From Atopobiaceae bacterium (lineage in GTDB: Bacteria > Actinomycetota > Coriobacteriia > Coriobacteriales > Atopobiaceae), in assembly GCA_902834555.1 (NCBI GenBank), contig CADFJN010000002.1, positions 118,985-182,984 of the forward strand: a stretch of 64,000 nucleotides of DNA. The letters run 5' to 3'. Shown piece by piece: positions 51,325 to 58,311 of this stretch. The notes under the pieces are model-generated. The model was not told the origin of the DNA and ran no database searches. It saw only the letters and a list, made by a program, of their open reading frames with translations. Position 1 is the stretch's first letter, and every line of letters starts with the position of its first letter. The position numbers and the translations under genes were made by a program.

Positions 51325-52548
51325 CTACTCGGCCTTCTCGCTCTGCCATGCGCCATCCCAGACGATCTGGCGGTAGCGGACGGGGTCGGTGTCGCCCTCG
51401 GTCGAGAAGAGCAGCACCTGGGAGTCGGGGCCAAGCTCGAGGGCCTCGCGCAGCTCGGCGTAGGCCGGGTCGGTCATGAGGGTGGAGATGACGCCCATAC
51501 CCACGGCGCCAGACTCGCCGGAGGTAACGGCGGGATCACCCTTCACGGGTGCGGCCAGCATGCGCATGCCCTTGGAGGAGACCCAGTCGGGGCAGCTCAC
51601 GAAGGCGTCGGCGTGGTTGCGCAGGATGTCCCAGCCAATGGTGTTGGGCTCGCCGCAGGCAAGGCCGGCCATGATGGTCTGAAGGTCGCCGCCCACGATG
51701 CGAGGGTTGCCATCGGCCGCAACGGCGCCCTGGTAGAGGCAGTCGGCAGCGCCGGCCTCCATGATCACGAACTTGGGCGGGTTGCTCGGGAAGAGGTTGC
51801 TAAAGAAGCCCACCATGGAGCTTGCGAGCGAGCCCACGCCTGCCTGGACAAAGACGTGGGTGGGACGGTTGACCTCAAGCTGGCGCAGCTGGTCCGCGGC
51901 CTCGGCCGCCATGGTGCCGTAGCCCTGCATAATCCACGACGGGATCTTGGTGTAGCCCTCCCAGGCGGTGTCCTGCACGATCACGCCGTGCTCGGTCTGC
52001 TCGGCCTCCTTGGCGGCAAGGCGCACGCAGTCGTCGTAGTTGAGCTCCTCAATCGTGACCTTGGCGCCCTCCTTGGCGATGTTGTCGAAGCGGGTCTTCG
52101 TAGAGCCCTTGGGCATGTGCACCACGGCGTTCTGGTGCAGGCGATGGGCGGCCCAGGCAACGCCGCGGCCGTGGTTGCCGTCGGTGGCGGTGAAGAAGGT
52201 CGCGTGACCAAAGTCATGCTCGAGCTGGTCGGACGTGAGGTAGTCAAAGTCGCAGTCCGCAACGTCGCGGCCGGTCTCCTCGGCGATGTAGCGAGCCATG
52301 GCGAAGGAGCCGCCGAGGACCTTGAACGCGTTGAGGCCAAAGCGGTAGCTCTCGTCCTTCACGTAGAGGCCGCCCAGGCCAAGGCGGTTGGCCATGCCGG
52401 AGAGATTGGCAAGCGGGGTCACGGAGTACTGCGGGAAGCTCTTGTGGAACGCGCGGGCCTTGGCAACGTTCTCCAGGCTCATGACCTGCAGGTTCTTATC
52501 CTCGCTCTTGGGCATGTGATTGGTGACCCACTTGAACTTAGGCTCCAT
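51325..52548 (-). CDS. ygeX: Diaminopropionate ammonia-lyase
   Basis: A 407-residue fold-type II PLP enzyme. The PLP lysine is in RFGLNAFKVLGGSFAMARY and the phosphate-binding glycine loop in FVQAGVGSLASSMVGF. The TDGNHGRGVAWAAHRL segment is the NHG motif of the family. The length equals E. coli YgeX. It converts 2,3-diaminopropionate to pyruvate and two ammonia through 2-aminoacrylate. In the purine-breakdown cluster it gives the carbon product. The ATG at 52548 has a GAGAGGAGC site; the shared operator-like motif lies 67 bases upstream. Confidence 0.95.
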   Translation of the reverse strand: MEPKFKWVTNHMPKSEDKNLQVMSLENVAKARAFHKSFPQYSVTPLANLSGMANRLGLGGLYVKDESYRFGLNAFKVLGGSFAMARYIAEETGRDVADCDFDYLTSDQLEHDFGHATFFTATDGNHGRGVAWAAHRLHQNAVVHMPKGSTKTRFDNIAKEGAKVTIEELNYDDCVRLAAKEAEQTEHGVIVQDTAWEGYTKIPSWIMQGYGTMAAEAADQLRQLEVNRPTHVFVQAGVGSLASSMVGFFSNLFPSNPPKFVIMEAGAADCLYQGAVAADGNPRIVGGDLQTIMAGLACGEPNTIGWDILRNHADAFVSCPDWVSSKGMRMLAAPVKGDPAVTSGESGAVGMGVISTLMTDPAYAELREALELGPDSQVLLFSTEGDTDPVRYRQIVWDGAWQSEKAE

Positions 52549-52614
52549 GGTGCTCCTCTCTCTTGGCGCCGCTCCCGACGCTTGCCGGACCGAATAAGAA
52601 AAAATGTCTTTTTG

Positions 52615-52630
52615 CCAAACTTTTTGTTAG
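52615..52630. promoter_or_regulatory. Candidate purine-island operator, ygeX site
   Basis: CCAAACTTTTTGTTAG, identical to the ygeY site in 15 of 16 positions and at almost the same distance from its start codon (67 versus 65 bases). The surrounding GCCAAAC/GTTAGC keeps partial dyad symmetry. Confidence 0.65.
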
Positions 52631-52714
52631 CACACCAATTACACCACTTCCCCAGCGCATTGCAAGGGAGAAAACGCACCCTCCGGCAAAAGGTTGCTTG
52701 CGCGCTTTGGGCGG

Positions 52715-52798
52715 ATGAGACAGAGGGAGACAGAGGGACAGCCCCCTTGTCTCATTCGTCCTCGTCGATGAGACAAGGGGAAACTCCCTCTGTCTCAT
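52715..52798. repeat. TGAGACAAAGGGA palindromes, copy 5 (double, degenerate)
   Basis: Two diverged palindromes: 52715-52755 has a duplicated GAGACAGAGGGA arm, and 52768-52798 has ACAAGGGG/CCCTCTGT arms. The second is wholly inside the uacT reading frame, where it encodes part of the tail DETEGVSPCLID. The first supplies the uacT stop codon. Confidence 0.85.
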
Positions 52799-54158
52799 CG
52801 AGCGGCTTGAGGTTGCGCTGCTCGGGCGTGTTGTCCTCGGGCGGAAGGACGCTGTTCAGGATGATTGCCATGACGGCGCAGGGCGTGATGGCCGAGGTGC
52901 CAAAGATCGTGGAGATCCACTCGGGCATGCCGGGGCCAGCCAGCGAGCCGGATACCTGCGCGATGCCAATGCCAAATGCCACCGAGATGCCAAAGACGGT
53001 GCAGGCACGCGGGGTGAGGCCGTCCTTCACCAGGATTCGGATGCCGTTCAGGGTGATGGTGCCAAAGACGCTGATGGTGGCGCCGCCAATGACCGGCTGG
53101 GGGATCATGAGCAAGAGCGCCGAGAGCTTGGGGCAGAGTCCCGCGGCGAGAAACACAAACGCCGCGCCGCCAAAGACCCACTTGTTGATGACCTTGGTGC
53201 TCACGATGATACCCACGTTCTGACCAAAGGCCGAGGTGGGGAGGCCGCCAAAGAATGACGAGATGATGCTTACCAGGCCCTGGGCCTTGATGGCACCACC
53301 AATCTCGCGCTCGGTGGGCATCCGGTCCAGCGAACCCGCAGAAGCCGCAGAGAGGTCGCCGATGAGCTGCACGTTGACCATGATGTAGACCACTCCGAGC
53401 GTGATACAGGCGGCCGGATTGAACTCGATGGCGTAGGGCATGAACTGCGGAAGCGAGAACCAGCCGGCGCTCAGCACCTCGGAGCCATCCACCATGCCAA
53501 ATGGGATGGCCACGATGCAGCCAATGATTATTCCAAAGAAGATCGAGCCGAGCTTGAGCACGCCCTTGCCAAAGTTGGCGAGCGCAAAGACAACGGCAAA
53601 GGTGATGAGGCCAACAATCCAGTTGTAGATGCCACCGAAGTTTGCCGAACCGGCGCCGCCAGCCATGTACTTGATTGCCGTGGGATACAGCGAAACGCCG
53701 ATGGTGAAGATCACGGTACCGGTTACCAGCGGCGGGAAGAGGCTACGCACCTTGCTGTAGAAGATGCCAAAAAGTATGGCAACGATGCCGCCTACGAGCT
53801 CGGCGCCGAGAAGCACCGAGAAGCCAAACTGCGCACCAACCGCTTGGAACGCAGGCAGGAAGGCAAACGAGTCACCGGTAAGGATGGGAAGGCCCGAACC
53901 AATGCGACCAAAGAGCGGGAACTGCTGCAGCAACGTATCGATGGCCGAGAGGATGAGCGCCACCTGGATGATGGCGGTCTCTTGCTCCTGCGTAAACCCG
54001 CAGGTAGTGGCTATCATCATCGCCGGCGTGATGACGCCGGCGAAGGAGGCGAGGACATGCTGGAGGGACATGGGGACGAGCGATCCTACCGGCGGTAGTC
54101 CGTCTCGCTTGAAGAGTGACTCGTCAAGCTCCTGCTCTGCCTGTGCCTGCACTGCCAT
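52752..54158 (-). CDS. Nucleobase:cation symporter-2, urate/xanthine permease
   Basis: A 468-residue NCS2 transporter with 12-14 membrane helices. It opens LPPVGSLVPMSLQHVLASFAGVITPAMMIA, with the conserved QH pair, and carries GDSFAF and GGLPTSAFGQNVGII, close to the NCS2 signature and typical of the urate/xanthine branch (UacT, XanQ). The final 16 residues (LDETEGVSPCLIDEDE) are encoded by a palindromic repeat, so the ancestral stop has been displaced. It would import xanthine or urate with protons or sodium. Placed between ygeX and the dehydratase-like reductase. Confidence 0.9.
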   Translation of the reverse strand: MAVQAQAEQELDESLFKRDGLPPVGSLVPMSLQHVLASFAGVITPAMMIATTCGFTQEQETAIIQVALILSAIDTLLQQFPLFGRIGSGLPILTGDSFAFLPAFQAVGAQFGFSVLLGAELVGGIVAILFGIFYSKVRSLFPPLVTGTVIFTIGVSLYPTAIKYMAGGAGSANFGGIYNWIVGLITFAVVFALANFGKGVLKLGSIFFGIIIGCIVAIPFGMVDGSEVLSAGWFSLPQFMPYAIEFNPAACITLGVVYIMVNVQLIGDLSAASAGSLDRMPTEREIGGAIKAQGLVSIISSFFGGLPTSAFGQNVGIIVSTKVINKWVFGGAAFVFLAAGLCPKLSALLLMIPQPVIGGATISVFGTITLNGIRILVKDGLTPRACTVFGISVAFGIGIAQVSGSLAGPGMPEWISTIFGTSAITPCAVMAIILNSVLPPEDNTPEQRNLKPLDETEGVSPCLIDEDE

Positions 54159-54257
54159 GTGAGCCTCCCCCGAGCGCCCCTGCGCCCCGTCGGATGTCTT
54201 TCACGTGCACAAGCGTACCGCAGCCCGCTTGGCCGCGACAAATTATTAGTCTGATTG

Positions 54258-54273
54258 CCATACAAATTGTTTG
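54258..54273. promoter_or_regulatory. Candidate purine-island operator, permease site
   Basis: CCATACAAATTGTTTG lies 100 bases before the permease start and is flanked upstream by TATTAGTCTGATTG, which aligns with AATAAGTCTGCTTA at the equivalent place before the ygeY site. Conserved positions are CCA at the left and TTGTTTG at the right. Confidence 0.55.
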
Positions 54274-54357
54274 ACAATCGACTGGGGACCCCCAACGGTA
54301 GGAATCCGCCCGCCAGCGGTGAGCCTTTCGCCCCTCGCCCTCCGAGCCACGGCTGAC

Positions 54358-54459
54358 TCTGTCCTCGTTCTTTATCGGTTTTTGAGAATCTGAGGTCGCG
54401 TTTGCCCAGTTGGCGAGCATCGTGATTCTCACATACCGCTAAAGAACGAGAGACACAGA
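54358..54459. repeat. Large imperfect hairpin (about 33-bp arms)
   Basis: TCTGTCCTCGTTCTTTATCGG...TGAGAATC at the left pairs with GATTCTCAC...CCGCTAAAGAACGAG...ACAGA at the right, with a few mismatches and a 33-base loop. It lies in the 355-base gap between the reductase-like gene and the permease gene, both on the minus strand. No T-run follows. Its loop words do not match the other families closely. Confidence 0.7.
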
Positions 54460-54513
54460 AGGGGCCGGGCAACCATCGGCCGCCCGGTCCCAACAGGTCA
54501 AATGGAAAAGCTG

Positions 54514-55797
54514 CTAAATCATCTCGAGGAAGGCCTGGATACGCGTTGTGAGCTGGCCGTCGCCCTCCGCGGAGTAGTCGGTCGAGAGGTGCATGTAGGG
54601 GATGCCAGCCTCCTGCGCGGCCTTCTCCATGTCGAACGCCTCCATCTCGTAGATGGTGCAGAACGAGAGAGACGCGTCGATGATGCCGTCGGCGTGGAGC
54701 TCGCGCGCCATGCGGATGACGTCGTCGCGACGACCCTGGTTGGGCGTGAAGATGGCGCACTGGATGTTGAGGTAGCGGTCTGCGATGTCGTCGAGCATCT
54801 CGTCAACAGTGGCGCCGTCCTCTGGCACGAGGTCCTTGTAGTACCGGCTGCCAGTGCAGCACTCCTCGCCTACCACTACGCCGCCGGCCTTCTCAATGAT
54901 GTTGAAGAGCTTCCAGTTGGGCACGGCCATTGGCGTGCCGGTGTAGAGGATGCGCTTGGCTCCCTTGGGTGCAGCGCCAATACCCTCCGCCACGCGCTTC
55001 TCGCACTCGTCGGCCATCTGGTTGATGGCGCCGGTCAGACGCGCCGAGTCATCCATAAAGGCAGCTTGCACGGTAAGCAGGGAGTCCAGACCAGAGATGG
55101 GCACGGGATCCGCCGCGCGAGTGGCCGAGAGGCGCTGCAGGGCACGGCGCTTGTCGTTGGCAAGCTTGATTGATGCCCGCAGGCTCTCCTCGGTGATCTT
55201 CTGGCCCGTCTCCTCCTCGATGCGCGCGGCAAGCGCGTGGACCTGGTGACGCCACTGAAGCTTGGTGTCCTCGTTGCGGACATGCGGCACGTCCATGATG
55301 TACATGGGCTTGAGCTTGGAGAACTGCTCGTAGGCCTTCTTCTTGCCATCGCAGGTGTTCTCGCCAACCACGAGGTCGGCGCTCTCGATGTAGGGGCACA
55401 CGCGACCCAGCTTGAAGCCCATGAAGCCCTTGATGAGCGGGCAGGTGTTGCGCGGCACGTACCTCTCGGCATCCTCGGGCGCCCACTCGGCACCAGCGCA
55501 GAGGCCAACCTCCACGGCGCCCGCGGCAGTCACGACCTCCTCGGGCACGTAGAGGCAGAAGCTGCCGATGATCTTCTTGGGGTTGCCCTCGCTGCGGCCG
55601 TCGACCATCTCACGGATGCGGCCGGAGTGCAAGTTCGCGGCAACGCCGTCCAGATAGGATGTGGATGCGGGCCTGTTCTTCTGGGTGAGGAACATGGTCT
55701 GGTACATCTCGCCCACAACGCCGAGAAGGCCATCGTGTGCCTCAACGTCCATCCCCAGGTCTCCCCACATCTTGTGGTAGTCGTACTCGTCTGCCAT
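54514..55797 (-). CDS. 2-hydroxyacyl-CoA dehydratase-family / double-cubane-cluster reductase-like protein
   Basis: A 427-residue protein of the dehydratase D-component superfamily. It shows YVPEEVVTAAGAVEVGLCAGAEWAPEDAERYVPRNTCPLIKGFMGFK, VGENTCDGKKKAYEQF and GEECCTGSRYY. The cysteines (NTCP, NTCDG, ECCTG) would bind an iron-sulfur cluster. The single-subunit form with these motifs resembles the double-cubane-cluster proteins (YjiM type), which carry out ATP-primed low-potential reductions of small molecules. It has no adjacent activator; the only one in the window is fused in the gene at 2630. Its place inside the purine island suggests a reductive step on a purine or ring-opened product (inference). 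Start at 55797 follows GGAGAGGAG. Confidence 0.82.
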   Translation of the reverse strand: MADEYDYHKMWGDLGMDVEAHDGLLGVVGEMYQTMFLTQKNRPASTSYLDGVAANLHSGRIREMVDGRSEGNPKKIIGSFCLYVPEEVVTAAGAVEVGLCAGAEWAPEDAERYVPRNTCPLIKGFMGFKLGRVCPYIESADLVVGENTCDGKKKAYEQFSKLKPMYIMDVPHVRNEDTKLQWRHQVHALAARIEEETGQKITEESLRASIKLANDKRRALQRLSATRAADPVPISGLDSLLTVQAAFMDDSARLTGAINQMADECEKRVAEGIGAAPKGAKRILYTGTPMAVPNWKLFNIIEKAGGVVVGEECCTGSRYYKDLVPEDGATVDEMLDDIADRYLNIQCAIFTPNQGRRDDVIRMARELHADGIIDASLSFCTIYEMEAFDMEKAAQEAGIPYMHLSTDYSAEGDGQLTTRIQAFLEMI

Positions 55798-56201
55798 GGT
55801 GACTCCTCTCCTGTGTCCACGCATGGCCGACGTCCTCACGTCCAGGCAGAACCTTGCGAGAGACCCACATAACTGCAGCACTGAACCCGTCTGGGAGCGT
55901 CCTCACGCCAACCCAGCCCGGACGGGCAATCTCTATGCGTCCACCGTTATCTTTTCTCGTGACTATCGGTGGTGCTGTTTCATCATAACAGTTTGTAGGG
56001 TTTCCTGAATATCTATTGGGCGCATGGCAGACGAACGGTGCCATAAGAACGAAGAGCGCCCAAAGAGCTCGGCGAACGGTGAACATGCGCCCCCAAGCGA
56101 ACTGCTCCTTGCGCAGAGGCACATCGCGGTATTATCGGCTCAACAAACCCTGCGTCCCGCCAGATACGCCTCATGCGACAAGACGCCAGAACGGAGAAAC
56201 T

Positions 56202-56708
56202 ATGAACGAGACAAACGCCAACATGCCGCAGCCAACGGAGCTCATCTCTGCAGAAGACGCCCGCGCCCTCACTGCAGCTGCCAAGCCGGGCCGATCGCAG
56301 GCCGAGGCGGACACCCTTGCCACAAATGCCCTGCGGTGGGCCATGCGCAACGCAGAGGGCCAGACCAGCACGCGCATTCGCACGTACGCCATGTACGGCA
56401 GGACATCGGTGATGCTCAAGTTTGCACCTGGCGAGACGGACTGCGCTGGTGCTGGCAACGCCTTCTACAACGATCTTCTCGCAAACAGTAACGTCCTGGT
56501 AGCCGATGCCATCTCGAGCATTATCCACGGTCGGCCTCAGGGGCTCATCTCTCCCCTGCAGGAGATGCGCCTGCTCAACGAGTACAACGCCAAGCTCGTG
56601 GCGTTCCTGCGACGCCTGCGCCGAGCCGGCTATGACGTAAAGGCCGGCGAGGAGCTTGCTTCCGAGGGCGTGCATGACAACAGCACCGTCGTGGTGAGCT
56701 GGGGCTAG
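56202..56708 (+). CDS. Hypothetical protein in the purine island
   Basis: A 168-residue soluble protein on the opposite strand to its neighbours. Predicted largely helical, with the segments RSQAEADTLATNALRWAMRNA, AGNAFYNDLLANSNVLVADAISSIIHGR and EYNAKLVAFLRRLRRAGYDVKAGEEL. No family is recognised. The ATG at 56202 follows GGAGAAAC. Divergent to the reductase-like gene; the 404-base gap 55798-56201 holds both promoters and nothing else that I recognise. Confidence 0.65.
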   Translation: MNETNANMPQPTELISAEDARALTAAAKPGRSQAEADTLATNALRWAMRNAEGQTSTRIRTYAMYGRTSVMLKFAPGETDCAGAGNAFYNDLLANSNVLVADAISSIIHGRPQGLISPLQEMRLLNEYNAKLVAFLRRLRRAGYDVKAGEELASEGVHDNSTVVVSWG

Positions 56709-56831
56709 AAACGAGGGGGTCTCCTCCACCCTGGCACGAATTTGCAGTTGGGCATCGTCTGCTAGAGCGTCAGCGCCAGCCCGTACGGCCTCACTTTGCC
56801 ACACATTCGTCGCACGATTCTGTAACAAGCA

Positions 56832-56871
56832 GGGCGCGTCACACATTCGTCTCCGATTGTGTGACGCGCCC
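56832..56871. terminator. Strong hairpin between convergent genes
   Basis: GGGCGCGTCACACA is perfectly inverted as TGTGTGACGCGCCC with a 12-base loop, and CACACATTCGTC just upstream (56795-56806) repeats the arm/loop word. It lies between the hypothetical gene and xdhC-type small subunit gene. No T-run, so termination is only likely from position. Confidence 0.5.
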
Positions 56872-56875
56872 CTAG

Positions 56876-56907
56876 GTGAGACAAAGGGAACAGTCCCTTT
56901 GTCTCAC
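56876..56907. repeat. TGAGACAAAGGGA palindrome, copy 6
   Basis: GTGAGACAAAGGG and its complement flank AACAGT, 17 bases beyond the stop of the xanthine dehydrogenase small subunit gene. Well placed as the operon terminator. Confidence 0.88.
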
Positions 56908-56923
56908 GATATGCCGGTCAGAG

Positions 56924-57430
56924 CTACGCGCTCTTCTCGGCTCCCTCGCCCATCACGCCGTCAAGCACGTCGACGGCCTTCTCGACAGCGTTCACGATGT
57001 TCTCGTAGCCCGTGCAACGGCACAGGTGGCCCGAGAGCTGCTTACGGATCTCGTCACGGGTGTAGGTCTTGCCCGTGCGCTCCATCTCAATCGCGCTCAT
57101 GATGATGCCGGGGATGCAGAAGCCGCACTGAACGGCAAATTCGTCAATGAAGGCCTGCTGAACCGGGTCAAGCGAGCCGTCCGCCTTCTGGACGCCCTCG
57201 ATGGTGAGGATGTCCTTGCCCTGTGCCCAGTCCGTGAGGTAGAGGCAGGAGTCGGTTGCCACGCCATCGATGAGGACGGTGCACGCACCACACTCGCCAA
57301 CCTCGCAGCCACGCTTGGTGCCCGTGAGGTGAAGCCTGTCGCGCAGCGTGTCGAGCAGCGACTCGCGAGGGTCGTAGCCAACCTCCACCGGCTTGCCGTT
57401 GATGGTGCACTTGAGAATGCGCATTGCCAT
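56924..57430 (-). CDS. xdhC: Xanthine dehydrogenase-family iron-sulfur small subunit
   Basis: A 168-residue protein with two [2Fe-2S] domains. The plant-ferredoxin-like domain shows GCEVGECGACTVLIDG...SCLYL. The helical domain shows QCGFCIPGIIMSA and GHLCRCTGYENIVNAVEKAVD. It relays electrons from molybdenum to FAD. The ATG at 57430 overlaps the xdhB stop (TAATG). It is the last gene of xdhABC. Confidence 0.95.
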   Translation of the reverse strand: MAMRILKCTINGKPVEVGYDPRESLLDTLRDRLHLTGTKRGCEVGECGACTVLIDGVATDSCLYLTDWAQGKDILTIEGVQKADGSLDPVQQAFIDEFAVQCGFCIPGIIMSAIEMERTGKTYTRDEIRKQLSGHLCRCTGYENIVNAVEKAVDVLDGVMGEGAEKSA

Positions 57431-58311
57431 TAGATATCAGCCCCTCCCTTGCGCGCGGCCTCGATGAGCGAGCGACGCGACATCTCGCCAATAAGCTGCA
57501 GGCGGAAGTCCTTCGACGCGCGCCAGGAGTCGCGCGGGTGCGTCTCGGCCTGGGCAAGCTCGCCGATCTTCTCGACTGCCTCGGCCACGGAAAGGCCGCG
57601 CACCGCGTCCTCGGCACCCGTGGCACGCATGGGCGTAGGGGCGGCGACGCCAAAGGCGAGGCGGATGTCGTCAATCGTGGACTTGTCAGCGCCGAGCTTG
57701 ACCAGGCAGCAGCAGCCCATGGTTGCGATCTCGAGCGCACGACGCTTGCCGTACTTGAAGTAATGGCCGGTGAAGCCCTCATAGTGGTCACGCGGGATAC
57801 GAATCTTGACCAGCACCTCGTCGCGCTCCCTGTAGGAACGACCAGGGCCGGCATACCACTCCTCAATGGGGATGGTACGCTTGCCGCGCGTGCTCACCAC
57901 GTCGAGCAGGGCGCCGTACGCAAAGAGCGTCGAGGCACTGTCTGCCGAAGTGGCAGCGTTGCACACGTTTCCGCCGATGGTGCCCGAGACGCGCAGCTGC
58001 GGGCCACCCGGCGTGTCGCAGGCCTCGCCCAGCGTGGGAACCGTAGCCTGGATGACAGGGCTCGTAGTGACGTGATGGAACCACGTGATGGGGCCAATCT
58101 CGACCGTGCCGTCGTCGGCCAGGGTCACGCCATCCAGCTCGTCGTGCAGGTTGTGAATCGAGACCAGGTGTGCGCCCGCAAGCTTGCCGCCGCGCACCTT
58201 TACGAGCACGTCGGTGCCGCCAGCAATGACGATGGCCTGGGGGTCCTCGGCCAGGGCACGGCAGGCGTCCTCGACGCTCGTGGCCTCGTACAGGGATTCA
58301 ATGTCGTACAT
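57430..58311 (-). CDS. xdhB: Xanthine dehydrogenase-family FAD-binding medium subunit
   Basis: A 293-residue CO-dehydrogenase-flavoprotein-type subunit. FAD contacts are in AIVIAGGTDVLVKVRGG and SGTIGGNVCNAATSADSA, with a C-terminal CODH-C domain. It passes electrons from the iron-sulfur subunit to NAD or ferredoxin. It overlaps both neighbours by one to four bases, so the three subunits are made together. Confidence 0.94.
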   Translation of the reverse strand: MYDIESLYEATSVEDACRALAEDPQAIVIAGGTDVLVKVRGGKLAGAHLVSIHNLHDELDGVTLADDGTVEIGPITWFHHVTTSPVIQATVPTLGEACDTPGGPQLRVSGTIGGNVCNAATSADSASTLFAYGALLDVVSTRGKRTIPIEEWYAGPGRSYRERDEVLVKIRIPRDHYEGFTGHYFKYGKRRALEIATMGCCCLVKLGADKSTIDDIRLAFGVAAPTPMRATGAEDAVRGLSVAEAVEKIGELAQAETHPRDSWRASKDFRLQLIGEMSRRSLIEAARKGGADI

